Assembly: GCA_016784945.1 (NCBI GenBank)
Contig: JADHTP010000004.1
Location: 1-35,491, forward strand
Direction of reading: 5' to 3'
DNA length: 35,491 nt
From: Deltaproteobacteria bacterium
GTDB taxonomy: Bacteria > Myxococcota_A > UBA9042 > DTJE01
The position numbers were made by a program, and so were the translations under genes. This document shows positions 25,237 through 35,340 of the stretch, piece after piece. Under the pieces are notes generated by a model. That model made no database searches, was not told the origin of the DNA, and was given only the letters and a program-made list of their open reading frames with translations. Each line of letters begins with the position of its first letter. Position 1 is the stretch's first letter.

Positions 25237-26016
25237 ATGAGAATGATACAGGTTTTTCCCGGACTTATCCTCGCCACGCTGGCAGGGGTGACGTTGGCGT
25301 CCTGCAAGGACGACGAGCAACTCGCCGAACCCGGTGAGACAAAGAAACAGGTCCCTGCGGTCACGGAAGCCGGTCCCGAGCCCGCCCATGAACGGTCGGC
25401 GGAACCGACGAAGAAACAACCCGTCGACGGGAAGACGCAGGCGGCACCCCCGAAAATGGCCGCTCCTGGTCCGGGGAGCGTCCCGGGTCCCGCCGAGAAG
25501 ATGGCGCCTCCGCCCGGACTCCCGCCATCGGCCCCGCGGCCCGTGGCCGTCAAGCCGCCGGTGCCGGCCCCTGCGCCCGCGGCACACACGCCCAAGTCCC
25601 TGCTGCCCGACCTGCGGCTGCTCCTCACGGCCACGGACGTCACCCAGACGGCGGGTCCCAAGGCCGTCTTCCGCAGGAAAGCCATGCCGGGCATGGTGGT
25701 CACGGCGGAACAGGACGCCTTGTACTATGAACCGGAGAAGGGCTCGTCCTACGGATTCGGCATTCAGGTGTTCCACGAAAGGAACGGGGCAAAAGCCAAG
25801 CAGCGCTTCGAGTCCATGTTCGCCTCCTACCCCAACGCGGTGGAAATCCCCCCCGTGTCGGGCAACAGTTTTTTCGCGTACTGGGACGAGGTCCTGTTCG
25901 TGGCCTTCATGCCCCAATATAAAGATACGATTGCCGTGGTCTCCTGCGGGAGGCCCTACTGCGATTCCGACGATCTCTACGGCCTGGCGCAGAAGGTCGG
26001 CAGCCGACTCAAGTAA
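25237..26016 (+). CDS. Lipoprotein with Pro/Ala-rich linker and uncharacterised C-terminal domain
   Basis: MRMIQVFPGLILATLAGVTLASCKDD lipobox; Pro/Ala-rich low-complexity linker; C-terminal MVVTAEQDALYYEPEKG...VVSCGRPYCDSDDLYGLAQKVGS. Confidence 0.7.
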   Translation: MRMIQVFPGLILATLAGVTLASCKDDEQLAEPGETKKQVPAVTEAGPEPAHERSAEPTKKQPVDGKTQAAPPKMAAPGPGSVPGPAEKMAPPPGLPPSAPRPVAVKPPVPAPAPAAHTPKSLLPDLRLLLTATDVTQTAGPKAVFRRKAMPGMVVTAEQDALYYEPEKGSSYGFGIQVFHERNGAKAKQRFESMFASYPNAVEIPPVSGNSFFAYWDEVLFVAFMPQYKDTIAVVSCGRPYCDSDDLYGLAQKVGSRLK

Positions 26017-26018
26017 CT

Positions 26019-27518
26019 ATGGACGGCAAGGAAACAAAGGTGCTGGTCGCGAACCGTGGCGAGATCGCGGTGCGGGTCCTGCGCGGTCTCCGCGAGGCCG
26101 GCTACGGCACGGTGGCGATCTTCTCGGAGCCCGACGCCACCTCGCTCCACGTCCAGATTGCCGACGAGGCCGTGGCGCTGGGGGGCAGCACGTCGGCTGA
26201 ATCCTACCTGGACATCGGCAAGGTCATCGGGGCGGCCCGGGACTCGGGGACCACGGCCATTCACCCCGGGTACGGTTTCCTGTCCGAAAACTCCGATTTC
26301 CGGCGGGCCTGCGACGACGCCGGGATCGTGTTCATCGGCCCACCCGAAGGGGCCATCCGCGACATGGGCAACAAGCTGCTGGCCCGCAAGACCATGTCCG
26401 CCGCCGGCGTGCCCGTGGTGCCGGGAAGCCTGGACCCGGCCACGGACGTGGCAGCGGCAAAGAAGGACTCCGCCAAGGCCGGCTATCCCGTGATGCTCAA
26501 GGCCGTGGCCGGCGGCGGTGGCAAGGGCATGCGAAAAGTCGAGCGGGAGGAAGACCTGGCCGCCGCTTTCGAAGCCGCGTCCCGCGAAGCCTCTGCATCC
26601 TTTTCGGACGCCGCGGTCTACGTGGAAAAATTCCTGCGCGGGCCCCGTCACGTGGAGGTCCAGGTCCTGGCGGACGGGGAAGGGCGGGTGGTCCACCTGT
26701 TCGAGCGGGAATGCTCGGTGCAGCGCCGCCACCAGAAGGTGATCGAAGAAACCCCGGCCCAGAATCTCCCGCCCGACGTGCGCGACGCCATGTGCGAAGT
26801 GGCCGTGCAGGCTTCCAAGGCCATCGGCTACCAGTGCGCGGGCACCGTGGAATTCCTGGTGGACGAGGACCACAACTTCTATTTCCTGGAAATGAACACG
26901 CGGCTCCAGGTGGAGCACCCCGTCACGGAGGCGGTGGTGGCCGTGGACCTGGTGCAGGCCATGGTGGGAGTGGCCCTCGGGGAGCCCCTGCCATGGTCCC
27001 AGTCCGACCTGTCCCAGCGCGGACACGCCATCGAATGCCGGGTGTACGCCGAGGACCCGTTCCATGATTTCCTGCCTTCGCCCGGCCACCTGTATCGCTA
27101 CCGGCGACCCTCCGGCCCCTTCGTGCGGGTGGACGACGGCGTGGACGAGGGGGGAAGCGTCAGCCAGTTCTATGACCCCATGATCGCCAAGGTGGTGACA
27201 TGGGGCGAGTCCCGTGACCAGGCCATCTCACGCATGATCGGAGCGCTCGGCGAGTATTCCATCGGCGGTGTCCGCCACAATATTCCCTTCCTGGTTCACG
27301 CCCTTCGATCCGTAGAGTTCGCCGGCGGGCGGTACGACACCGGCATCCTGGACAGGCTGGGTCCCGTGGAAGATCAGGCTCCCACCGGGGAGGAAACGGC
27401 CCTGGCGGCGGCGGCTGCGCTCCTGGGCAATGGGCACAACGGACACGAACCGACGCGCAAGGACCCGCAGCCCTCGGCCTGGAGACGCGCGCTGATGCCC
27501 TCGAACGGGAGGAAATGA
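26019..27518 (+). CDS. accC: Biotin carboxylase subunit of an acyl-CoA carboxylase
   Basis: KVLVANRGEIAVRVLRGLREAG, IHPGYGFLSENSDF, KAVAGGGGKGMRKV, ECSVQRRHQKVIEETPA, FYFLEMNTRLQVEHPVTE. Confidence 0.93.
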   Translation: MDGKETKVLVANRGEIAVRVLRGLREAGYGTVAIFSEPDATSLHVQIADEAVALGGSTSAESYLDIGKVIGAARDSGTTAIHPGYGFLSENSDFRRACDDAGIVFIGPPEGAIRDMGNKLLARKTMSAAGVPVVPGSLDPATDVAAAKKDSAKAGYPVMLKAVAGGGGKGMRKVEREEDLAAAFEAASREASASFSDAAVYVEKFLRGPRHVEVQVLADGEGRVVHLFERECSVQRRHQKVIEETPAQNLPPDVRDAMCEVAVQASKAIGYQCAGTVEFLVDEDHNFYFLEMNTRLQVEHPVTEAVVAVDLVQAMVGVALGEPLPWSQSDLSQRGHAIECRVYAEDPFHDFLPSPGHLYRYRRPSGPFVRVDDGVDEGGSVSQFYDPMIAKVVTWGESRDQAISRMIGALGEYSIGGVRHNIPFLVHALRSVEFAGGRYDTGILDRLGPVEDQAPTGEETALAAAAALLGNGHNGHEPTRKDPQPSAWRRALMPSNGRK

Positions 27519-27521
27519 CCC

Positions 27522-28019
27522 GTGCGGCGATGGATGATCGAGACCCGCGGCGGCGGCACCAGCGAAGCGGCCATCCAGAAGGTGGCCAGGGACCACGTGA
27601 TCGTGCGGGTGGGCGATGAAACCTTCCGGCTTGAAATCCGCCGCGCGGGGGACTCGGTGGCCTTCGTGCTGCCGTCGGGCCGCACCGTCACACCCTTCGT
27701 GGGACCCGCCGCCGAAACGGGACAGGAAGTCCTGGTGGACGGTCGGAGCCTGTATCTCAGCGAGATGGGAAACGGCGCCAGGGCCTCCGGGAACAACGGA
27801 TCCACCCAAAAGAAGGTCTGCTCCCAGATGCCGGGCCGGGTGGTGAAACTGCTGGTGACCCTCGACGACGAGGTCGTCAAGGGTCAGGGCCTGGTGATCC
27901 TGGAAGCCATGAAGATGGAAAACGAGGTCAAGGCGAACCGCGACGGCCGGATCGGCGGCATGTTCGTTTCGGAAGGAGACCTGGTGGACGCCGGCGCCGA
28001 CCTCCTGGAGTTCGAATAG
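27522..28019 (+). CDS. Biotin carboxyl carrier (biotinyl domain) protein
   Basis: MPGRVVKLLVTLDDEVVKGQGLVILEAMKMENEVKA; GTG start directly after the biotin carboxylase. Confidence 0.88.
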   Translation: MRRWMIETRGGGTSEAAIQKVARDHVIVRVGDETFRLEIRRAGDSVAFVLPSGRTVTPFVGPAAETGQEVLVDGRSLYLSEMGNGARASGNNGSTQKKVCSQMPGRVVKLLVTLDDEVVKGQGLVILEAMKMENEVKANRDGRIGGMFVSEGDLVDAGADLLEFE

Positions 28020-28022
28020 ACG

Positions 28023-28036
28023 GGTCCGGACGGACC
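28023..28036 (+). terminator. Small hairpin after BCCP (GGTCC-GGAC-GGACC then TTCGTCGTTT)
   Basis: 5-bp GC stem and 4-nt loop followed by an interrupted T-rich stretch. Weak intrinsic terminator candidate. Confidence 0.3.
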
Positions 28037-28112
28037 TTCGTCGTTTACCCTTTCCCGTGGACCGTATACCGTACAACCTGTATGGAAGACCGACTCGGAC
28101 CAGGAGACGAGT

Positions 28113-29771
28113 ATGAACGACAAGGGCCGGGACCACGACCTCCAGGAGTTCTACCGGACCGCCGGAGCGGATTCCCAGGGAAGGCTGAAGGACGACGAAG
28201 GCCATTGTCTTTCCACCGGGGAAGACATGCCTTTCCTGTTCACCGAGGGTGATACGGCCCACGGGGACGGGGAACTGCCCGGACGCCCGACCTACCGGCG
28301 CGGGGTGTACCCCACCATGTACCGGGGACGGTTCTGGACCATGCGCCAGTACGCCGGTTTCGGGACCGCCGAGGCGACCAACCGACGATTCCGCTATCTG
28401 CTGGAACAGGGCCAGACCGGCCTTTCCACGGCCTTCGACCTGCCCACGCAGATGGGGCTCGACTCGGACCACGCCCTGGCCGTGGGCGAAGTGGGTCGGG
28501 TGGGCGTGGCCATCGACACGGTGGACGACCTGGACCGGGTGTTCGAGAACATTCCCCTGGACCAGGTGTCCGTTTCCATGACCATCAACGCCACCGCCCC
28601 CATCCTGCTGGCCATGCTCCAGGTGGTGGCCGAGGAGCGGGGACTGGACCCCTCGGTGCTGAAAGGCACCACCCAGAACGACATCCTCAAGGAGTACGTT
28701 GCCCGCGGCACCTACATCTACCCTCCGCGACCCAGCCTCGACCTGGCCGCCGACCTCATCGCCTATTGCAGCAAGCGGCTCCCGAAGTGGAATCCCATCA
28801 GCATCAGCGGCTACCACATCCGGGAAGCGGGGTCCGATTCCGTCCAGGAAGTCGGTTTTACCCTGGCCGATGGCCTGGCCTACGTGCAGGCGGCCGTGGA
28901 CCGGGGCTTCGACGTGGACCGCTTCGCCCCGCGGTTGTCCTTCTTCTTCGGCTGTCACAACCATCTCCTCGAGGAGGTGGCCAAGTTCCGGGCGGCCCGC
29001 GTGGCCTGGGCCACCCTGATGAAGGAGCGCATGGGGGCGAAGGACCCCCGTTCCATGGCCCTGCGGTTCCACACCCAGACGGCGGGGTGTTCGCTCACGG
29101 CCCAGCAACCTGAAAACAACGTGGTGAGGGTGACGCTGCAGGCCCTGGCCGCAGTGCTGGGCGGCACCCAGTCGCTGCACACCAACGCCCAGGACGAGGC
29201 CCTGTCCCTCCCCACGGAGGACACGGCCAGGGTGGCCCTTCGCACGCAGCAGATCATCGCCCACGAATCCCACGTCACGGACTTCGTGGATCCCCTGGGA
29301 GGCTCCTACGTGGTGGAGGCCATGACCGATCGCATCGTGCAGAGCGCCCTGGACCTGGTGGACCAGGTGGATGGGCTCGGGGGCATGGTCGCGGCCATCG
29401 AGAAGGGCTTCGTGCAGAACCGGATCGAAGAGACGGCCTACCGGCACCAGCAGGACCTGGAGGCCGGGCGTGCACGGGTGGTGGGCATGAACTGCTTTAC
29501 CGGCGAAGAACCCCGGGGCGCCACGGATCCCGAAGACGACGAGGCGGGCAGCCTTGTGGAACTGGAAGCAAGCCAGATAGCCCGGTTGGGGCAGTTCAGA
29601 AAGGACCGGAACGAAACCGAGGCGCAGGCGGCCATCGACGGAGTTCGTGAGGCCGCCAGGGAGGGGGTCGGCGTGGTGGAGGCCGTTGTGGAGGCGGTCA
29701 GACGACGGGCCACCGTGGGCGAGGTGTCCGGCGCCATCGAGGACGTGTTCGGCCGCTTCGGACCCGCGTAG
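28113..29771 (+). CDS. Methylmalonyl-CoA mutase-type acyl-CoA mutase, large (substrate-binding) subunit without B12 domain
   Basis: [119 protein letters not shown]. Confidence 0.9.
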   Translation: MNDKGRDHDLQEFYRTAGADSQGRLKDDEGHCLSTGEDMPFLFTEGDTAHGDGELPGRPTYRRGVYPTMYRGRFWTMRQYAGFGTAEATNRRFRYLLEQGQTGLSTAFDLPTQMGLDSDHALAVGEVGRVGVAIDTVDDLDRVFENIPLDQVSVSMTINATAPILLAMLQVVAEERGLDPSVLKGTTQNDILKEYVARGTYIYPPRPSLDLAADLIAYCSKRLPKWNPISISGYHIREAGSDSVQEVGFTLADGLAYVQAAVDRGFDVDRFAPRLSFFFGCHNHLLEEVAKFRAARVAWATLMKERMGAKDPRSMALRFHTQTAGCSLTAQQPENNVVRVTLQALAAVLGGTQSLHTNAQDEALSLPTEDTARVALRTQQIIAHESHVTDFVDPLGGSYVVEAMTDRIVQSALDLVDQVDGLGGMVAAIEKGFVQNRIEETAYRHQQDLEAGRARVVGMNCFTGEEPRGATDPEDDEAGSLVELEASQIARLGQFRKDRNETEAQAAIDGVREAAREGVGVVEAVVEAVRRRATVGEVSGAIEDVFGRFGPA

Positions 29772-29800
29772 TCATCGGCCACCGGGAGGGAAAGAGGGTC

Positions 29801-30979
29801 TTGAGACTGCTGGATTCAGTCCAGGAAAGTTCCATCGTGGTGGTCCTCGGCGACGGGGGCGTGGGCAAGACCACCGTGGCTTCCGCCCTCGCCATGCTGG
29901 CCGCGGCCCGGGGACGTCGGGTGCTGGCCGTCACCGTGGACCCCTCCAACCGCCTCAAGACCGCCATGGGCCTGACCGGGCGGCCCGGCGAAGAAGAGCC
30001 CGTGGATCTCGGGGGTCTTCCCGTTGCCGAAACGGGAGGCTCGCTTCATGCCATGGTCCTGGATGCCGCCACGGAGATGGACCGGTTGGTGGATCGCCTT
30101 CTCCCCACGCCGGAAGCACGTCGGCGGATCACGGACAACGTGTTCTATCGCAAGGCCGCCGCCACCATGGCGGGCACCCACGAATACATGGCCATGGAAC
30201 GGTTGCTGGAAGCCCTGGAGTCCGGGCGATACGACCTGGTGGTCCTGGACACGCCCCCGGAACGACACGCCCTGGATTTCCTGGATGCACCGGCGCGCCT
30301 CGACGGGTTGCTGTCCAGTGACGTGTTCCGCCTGTTCGTGACGGCGTCCGCGGGCCTGGGACGAATCGGACTCGGCGCCTTGCGCTGGCGTTCCGTGATC
30401 CTGAAGGGCATCAGCAAGTTCGCCGGAGAGGAGACATTTCTCGCCATCCTGGACTTCGTTCTGGCCTTCCAGCCCCTGTTCGAGGGCTTCAGACAGCGGG
30501 CGGCCCGGGTCGGTTCGTGGTTCACGGGGCCGGACTGTTCCACCCTCATCGTCTGCAGGCCGGGCCCGCAGTGCGCCCGGGAAGTGTGTTCCACCCTGAA
30601 CGCCCTGCGCGGACGGGGCATCGAACCCGCGGCAGTGGTGGCCAACCGGGTCCGGTTCTGGCCGCCTTCCGGATCCGACGCCCGGACCGCCAGGCCGGTG
30701 ACGGCCAGCACGCTCCGGAAGACGCTGGAATCGAATCCGGCGCTCAGCCTCCATGATCCGGCCACCATCGAGCGACTGGCCGCCCGCACACTGGACCTGG
30801 CGGGGAGCTACCGTGAACTGGCCAAGGAGGACCGGGGCCACATGGAGTCGCTGGCGGCCTCCACCGGGCCGGTGGCCCTGTACGAGATCCCGCTGCTCAA
30901 GGGAGAAGTGCGGGACCCCGCCACCCTCGCCCTCTTCGCCGCCGTTGTCGAACAAGCCGTTTCAGGCGATCTTGCGTAG
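29801..30979 (+). CDS. ArsA/Get3-family anion-transporting ATPase-like protein
   Basis: VVLGDGGVGKTTVASALAMLAAARGRRVLAVTVDPSNRLKTAMG; YDLVVLDTPPERHALDFLDAP. TTG at 29801 is the annotated start. Confidence 0.8.
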   Translation: MRLLDSVQESSIVVVLGDGGVGKTTVASALAMLAAARGRRVLAVTVDPSNRLKTAMGLTGRPGEEEPVDLGGLPVAETGGSLHAMVLDAATEMDRLVDRLLPTPEARRRITDNVFYRKAAATMAGTHEYMAMERLLEALESGRYDLVVLDTPPERHALDFLDAPARLDGLLSSDVFRLFVTASAGLGRIGLGALRWRSVILKGISKFAGEETFLAILDFVLAFQPLFEGFRQRAARVGSWFTGPDCSTLIVCRPGPQCAREVCSTLNALRGRGIEPAAVVANRVRFWPPSGSDARTARPVTASTLRKTLESNPALSLHDPATIERLAARTLDLAGSYRELAKEDRGHMESLAASTGPVALYEIPLLKGEVRDPATLALFAAVVEQAVSGDLA

Positions 30980-32398
30980 ACCGTCCACGGGATTGATGCG
31001 GATGGCCCGCAGGGAAGACAGGAGACAGGACAGCAGAACCACGAGAACCGACAGGCCGGCAATGGCGGCTATGTCCTCCCAGTGGATGATCGCGGGCAAC
31101 TCGGTGATGTGATAGACTTTCGGATCCAGGGCAAAGCCGATTTTCTGGATCAGGCGCACGATACCGTACCCCAGCACCAGCCCCACGGCCACACCGGCAC
31201 AGCCCAGGATGAACCCGTGGGTCACGAAGACCCGGTACAGCTGACGGCGGGCGGCCCCCAGGGCCACCAGCGTGGAAATCTCCTTCAGCCGCTCTCGGGC
31301 CACCACCAGCTGGGTGCCCACGATGTTGAAGGCCGCCACCACCACGATGATCAGGAAGAACAGGGCAAGGACCACCTTCTGCATCCTCAGGGCCGAAAAC
31401 AGGTTGCGGTTCATCTGTTTCCAATCGATGAGCCGGTACCGGCTGGGCGGCCCCGCACCGAGGTCGCTGTATTCCAGTCCCTTCTTGAGCCGGGACACGC
31501 CAGCAAAGAGGTCCTGCACGTGTGGTTCGCGGTCGGCGGGGGGCAGGATCCCTTCCGTGAGACGGGACGCATCGCGCCGAAGCCTGGCCGCGTCCCGCAC
31601 CAGGTCCGGGAGTGTATAGGGTTGGAGGGCGGACAGGACCTCCAGGCGCATCCGATCCGTGTCGAACAGGTCTTCGAGACGAATTTCGATCCATCGCACG
31701 GCGGGTCCCCGATTGAGGAACCGCTGTGCCGATGCCAGGTCCATCACCACCAGCCGTGAGTCGTACTCGTAGAACCCCGAATCGAAACAGTCCCTGACCA
31801 CGAAGGACTCTTCCATGGGGGCCATGCCCAGGGGACCGGCGGTGCGACCTTCGAGGCCGCGGATGGGGGTGGTCAGCGTGACACGGTCCCCGGGCGCCAC
31901 CCGCAGCCGATCGCGCAGCTCGCACCCGATCACCACCTCCATGGGGGCGCCTTCCTGAAAACGAATGGATTCCAGTGACCCGCCGTGGGTCAGGTCCCTC
32001 AGGTTGGAAACCCCGTCAATCCCGTCCAGGGCCACACCCTTGACGATGGCGCCGGCGGTGCCCGAGTCCGACGAGACCATCATCTCGTCGTAGGTGGAGG
32101 GATTGGCCCCCTGAACCCCGGGGACCCGGGACAGCCGATTGGTGACCTCCCGGTAGTCTTCGAACCGTTCACCCCTTTTCAACACCACCAGGTGGGGATA
32201 GACACCGAGGATCCGTTCGCGGAAGGCCTCCTCGAAGCCGCCGGTGACGGACAGGACCGCCGTCAACGTAGCCACCCCCACCCCGATCCCGAGGACGGAC
32301 ACCACCGTGGCCACGGACACACGAGACCGGTTCCGACCCGCGAAAAGGGTCAGGCCCATGGACCATGAAAAAGGCAGTCTCTTGAGGAGTCCTCCCAC
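30962..32398 (-). CDS. LolC/LolE-type lipoprotein-releasing ABC transporter permease
   Basis: LFAGRNRSRVSVATVVSVLGIGVGVATLTAVLSVTGGFEEAFRERILGVYPHLVV; C-terminal FtsX-like TM domain. Confidence 0.85.
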   Translation of the reverse strand: MGGLLKRLPFSWSMGLTLFAGRNRSRVSVATVVSVLGIGVGVATLTAVLSVTGGFEEAFRERILGVYPHLVVLKRGERFEDYREVTNRLSRVPGVQGANPSTYDEMMVSSDSGTAGAIVKGVALDGIDGVSNLRDLTHGGSLESIRFQEGAPMEVVIGCELRDRLRVAPGDRVTLTTPIRGLEGRTAGPLGMAPMEESFVVRDCFDSGFYEYDSRLVVMDLASAQRFLNRGPAVRWIEIRLEDLFDTDRMRLEVLSALQPYTLPDLVRDAARLRRDASRLTEGILPPADREPHVQDLFAGVSRLKKGLEYSDLGAGPPSRYRLIDWKQMNRNLFSALRMQKVVLALFFLIIVVVAAFNIVGTQLVVARERLKEISTLVALGAARRQLYRVFVTHGFILGCAGVAVGLVLGYGIVRLIQKIGFALDPKVYHITELPAIIHWEDIAAIAGLSVLVVLLSCLLSSLRAIRINPVDGLRKIA

Positions 32399-32476
32399 CA
32401 GCTCTCCCGGATGATCGGGGGTCGCAACGAAGAATACTATTGACTATTGGCGCAGGACTGTCGACCATTTTCACCC

Positions 32477-34060
32477 GTGAGCACTCAATCGAAACTCCGG
32501 TCGGGGCCCTGGTGGAAAGTGCTGCTTTGTGCCCTGGCCACCGCCGCGATGCTCGTGGCGATCCTTCCGGACCACGGCCTCTGGTACCTGACGCCGGTGG
32601 CCCTCATTCCCCTGTTCTTCGTGCTCCCGGACCTGTCCTGCGGCAGGGGATTTCTGGCCGGGTGGCTGGCGGGGACCCTGGCCAACATGGGCATCTTCCA
32701 CTGGATCGTCCATACCGCCGTCACCATGAGCGAGTTTCCCTTTGCCCTGGCCTTGCTGGTTCTGCTGGCCTTTGCCATGTACTCCGGCCTTCCGTTCGGA
32801 TTGCTGGCCCTGGTGGGCCGCTCCCTGCTCAAACGACGGGGGGCCGTGTGGACCGTGCCGGCGGCCCTGGTGACCCTGGAATTCCTGTGGCCCAACCTCT
32901 TTCCCTGGCACCTCGGCAACGCCTACTTCCGGGTGCCCCTGCTGATGCAGGGAATGGACCTGACGGGAATCTACGGAGGCTCGTTCGTCTCGACCGCGGT
33001 GGCCGTGGCGGCGGCCACCTGGCTCCGCGGACGCAACCGAGGGGACCGGGTGCCCCTTTCCGTGCCGGTAGCGGCCGCGATCCTGGTGGCGGCCTGGACG
33101 GGCTACGGCGCCATCCGGCTCCAGACCCTGGACAGGGGCGAATCGGCCCCCACGCTGACCCTGGCCCTGGTGCAACCCGACATCACCGCCGAAGACAAGA
33201 AGCGCCGCGATGGCAAGAGCCGGAAGGCCCTGTTCGCCAGGTTGAAGGGGCTCACGGAATCGGCGGACCTGGAAGGTGTGGATGCGGTGGTCTGGCCCGA
33301 AGGGGCCTTTTCCTTCTATTTCGCCCCGGATTCGGAAGGACGGAAGGGCTGGACGAACATCGTTCAGACGTCCCGTCGCCTGGTGGCCATGGTAAGGGAC
33401 CTGGAAAAGCCCCTGGTGTTCGGATCCCTGACGCGCCCGCTGAACTCGCGCACCCGCAACTCGCTGGTCATGCTGGGTTCCGACGGACGGGAAGTGGAGC
33501 GCTACGACAAACGGGTCCTGCTGGCCTTCGGCGAGTACATGCCCCTGTCGGACACATTCCCGTTCCTCAAGAAGAAGGTCAAGGAAGTGTCGGACATGGT
33601 GGGAGGGGACCGGGCGGTTTCCTTTCCCGTGGGTCCCGGCCGGGCCCTGGGTTCCATCTGCTACGAGGCCATCTTCCCCACGCTCACCCGCCAGTCCCTG
33701 ATCGAGACCGGATCCAATCTCATCCTGAACGTGACCAACGACGCCTGGTTCGGCACCAGCGGTGCTCCGGCGCAGCATCTCATGGTCCAGGCCCCCCGGA
33801 CCGTGGAACTGCGGGTTCCCCTCGTCCGACTCACTGAGACGGGGATCTCCGCCGTGATCGGGCCATCGGGCGAGTTCGCCTACGAAACGGAACTGCACGA
33901 AAGACGGGTGGACCGGGTGGTCATTCCCATGGTGGACGGATCGAGCGTCTACCGGGAGGTGGGGGACGTTTTCGCGTGGGCCTGCGTGGCGCTGGTGATC
34001 GCGTCCCTGGCCACGGGCTACTTCAGGAGGAAGAAGTCCCTTTCCACCAGGATCGGATAG
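32477..34060 (+). CDS. lnt: Apolipoprotein N-acyltransferase (second paralog, no insertion)
   Basis: VVWPEGAFSFYF, RYDKRVLLAFGEYMPL, GSICYEAIFPTLTR, LNVTNDAWFGTSGAPAQHLM. GTG start likely at 32477 (ORF open to 32447). Confidence 0.9.
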   Translation: MSTQSKLRSGPWWKVLLCALATAAMLVAILPDHGLWYLTPVALIPLFFVLPDLSCGRGFLAGWLAGTLANMGIFHWIVHTAVTMSEFPFALALLVLLAFAMYSGLPFGLLALVGRSLLKRRGAVWTVPAALVTLEFLWPNLFPWHLGNAYFRVPLLMQGMDLTGIYGGSFVSTAVAVAAATWLRGRNRGDRVPLSVPVAAAILVAAWTGYGAIRLQTLDRGESAPTLTLALVQPDITAEDKKRRDGKSRKALFARLKGLTESADLEGVDAVVWPEGAFSFYFAPDSEGRKGWTNIVQTSRRLVAMVRDLEKPLVFGSLTRPLNSRTRNSLVMLGSDGREVERYDKRVLLAFGEYMPLSDTFPFLKKKVKEVSDMVGGDRAVSFPVGPGRALGSICYEAIFPTLTRQSLIETGSNLILNVTNDAWFGTSGAPAQHLMVQAPRTVELRVPLVRLTETGISAVIGPSGEFAYETELHERRVDRVVIPMVDGSSVYREVGDVFAWACVALVIASLATGYFRRKKSLSTRIG

Positions 34061-34266
34061 TCGAAGACCGTCTGCAGCAGCAGGAATCCCACACCGAACA
34101 GGATCGAGGCGACGCTCACGAAGAGCGTCACATATTCGTGCCAGGCGCGCCGACGCACCAGCAGGCCCAACAGCAGGATGGTGATCCCCGTACACAGCAG
34201 GGCGAGAAAGGCGAAGAGCCGGACATCCACCAGGATCCACCCGGCATACAGACCTGCCCGGGTCAT
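34018..34266 (-). CDS. Small 82-aa membrane protein
   Basis: MTRAGLYAGWILVDVRLFAFLALLCTGITILLLGLLVRRRAWHEYVTLFVSVASILFGVGFLLLQTVFDYPILVERDFFLLK; start overlaps the upstream CPBP gene stop. Confidence 0.6.
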   Translation of the reverse strand: MTRAGLYAGWILVDVRLFAFLALLCTGITILLLGLLVRRRAWHEYVTLFVSVASILFGVGFLLLQTVFDYPILVERDFFLLK

Positions 34267-34850
34267 GGGCGCCCCTCCCGGTACAGACGGATCACCAGCG
34301 GGATGTTCACCGCATCGATGACGGCATGGGCCACAGCGGGCGCCAGCACCCCTCCGGACACCATCCTCAGACAGCCCAGCATCACGCCGGTCACCAGGGC
34401 AAAAACGCTCCAGGTCAGGAACCGCCCCCGGAACAAACCATGGGCCGCGCCGAAAAGCAGGGAGGTTCCGGCCAGGGCCGCCGTGTCCCCCCAGGCGGAC
34501 CCGATCAAGGTCCAGAGCGTACCACGGAACACCGCTTCTTCGGCCAGGCCGGCCGTCAGTGACAACAGAAGCGCTCCCCAGACGGGAATCCCGTCGAGGA
34601 CCTCGCCGAGCAGCCCGATCAGGCGTTTTCCGGCCCGCGTCCTGGCGGCGAACACCAGGGACAGGACGGCCACGGGAAGGCCGGCCAGGAGGCCCCAGGC
34701 CAGGTGGTGCGGCCAGGGGGTGGGACCGATCCACCCATAGCCTACGGTGTGGGGCCACAGGCGGGAAGAAGCCTCGGAGGCTGCCAGGATCAATCCGTAG
34801 AAACCCGCGGCTGCCAGGATGAAACCGATCCTCGAGCGGGACGAATCCAT
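34263..34850 (-). CDS. CPBP-family intramembrane metalloprotease (CAAX protease-like)
   Basis: TAGLAEEAVFRGTLW, LLFGAAHGLFRGRF, PAVAHAVIDAVNI. Start at 34850 or 34874. Confidence 0.85.
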   Translation of the reverse strand: MDSSRSRIGFILAAAGFYGLILAASEASSRLWPHTVGYGWIGPTPWPHHLAWGLLAGLPVAVLSLVFAARTRAGKRLIGLLGEVLDGIPVWGALLLSLTAGLAEEAVFRGTLWTLIGSAWGDTAALAGTSLLFGAAHGLFRGRFLTWSVFALVTGVMLGCLRMVSGGVLAPAVAHAVIDAVNIPLVIRLYREGRP

Positions 34851-34902
34851 GGCCCAACCGTAGGTCAAACGCACGGACGGGGCAACCGCCCACAGAAAAC
34901 GA

Positions 34903-35340
34903 TCCCTTGTAGGGGCGAAGCGTGTGGCCGAGTTCGAGCGGGAGAACCAGAAGCTGACACGGAAGCTGTCGAACGCGGAGCTGATAATCGAAGTCCAAAA
35001 AAACGTGGCATCGCTCCTCGGGATCTCGATGGAGACCGAGGAGAAGGGGAAGAAGGGGAAGAAGGGGTGATGCAGGCCGTCGCACAGATCGCGCCGCAGG
35101 TGGGGACCACACTGGCGTGCCGTGCGCTCGGTGTTCCCCGGGCGACGTTCTACAGGCTGCGGCAGGCTGCGGCAGCTCCCCCGGATGTCGAGGTGCTGCG
35201 GCGTCCGCGCCCAACCAGGTCTGGTCCTGGGACATCACGAAGCTCAAGGGGCCGGTCAAGTGGGTCTACTTTCACCTGTACGTCATCCTCGACATTTTCA
35301 GCCTGCACGCCGTAGGCTGGATGGTCGCCACCCGAGAAAA
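34903..35340 (+). pseudogene. Degenerate IS3-family transposase (OrfA tail plus internally deleted OrfB)
   Basis: OrfA-like RVAEFERENQKLTRKLSNAELIIEVQKNVASLLGI...stop at 35068; OrfB-like MQAVAQIAPQVGTTLACRALGVPRATFYR (frame 3) then QVWSWDITKLKGPVKWVYFHLYVILDIFSLHAVGWMVATRE (frame 2). Confidence 0.75.

Noticed and set aside
27228-29447. 739-aa minus-strand ORF
   Set aside because: Antisense to biotin carboxylase, BCCP and mutase genes; no recognisable domain.
31082-31759. 225-aa plus-strand ORF
   Set aside because: Antisense to the LolC/E permease gene; His/Gln-rich with no motif.
32471-34240. 589-aa minus-strand ORF
   Set aside because: Antisense to the second lnt; low-complexity His/Gln/Gly composition.
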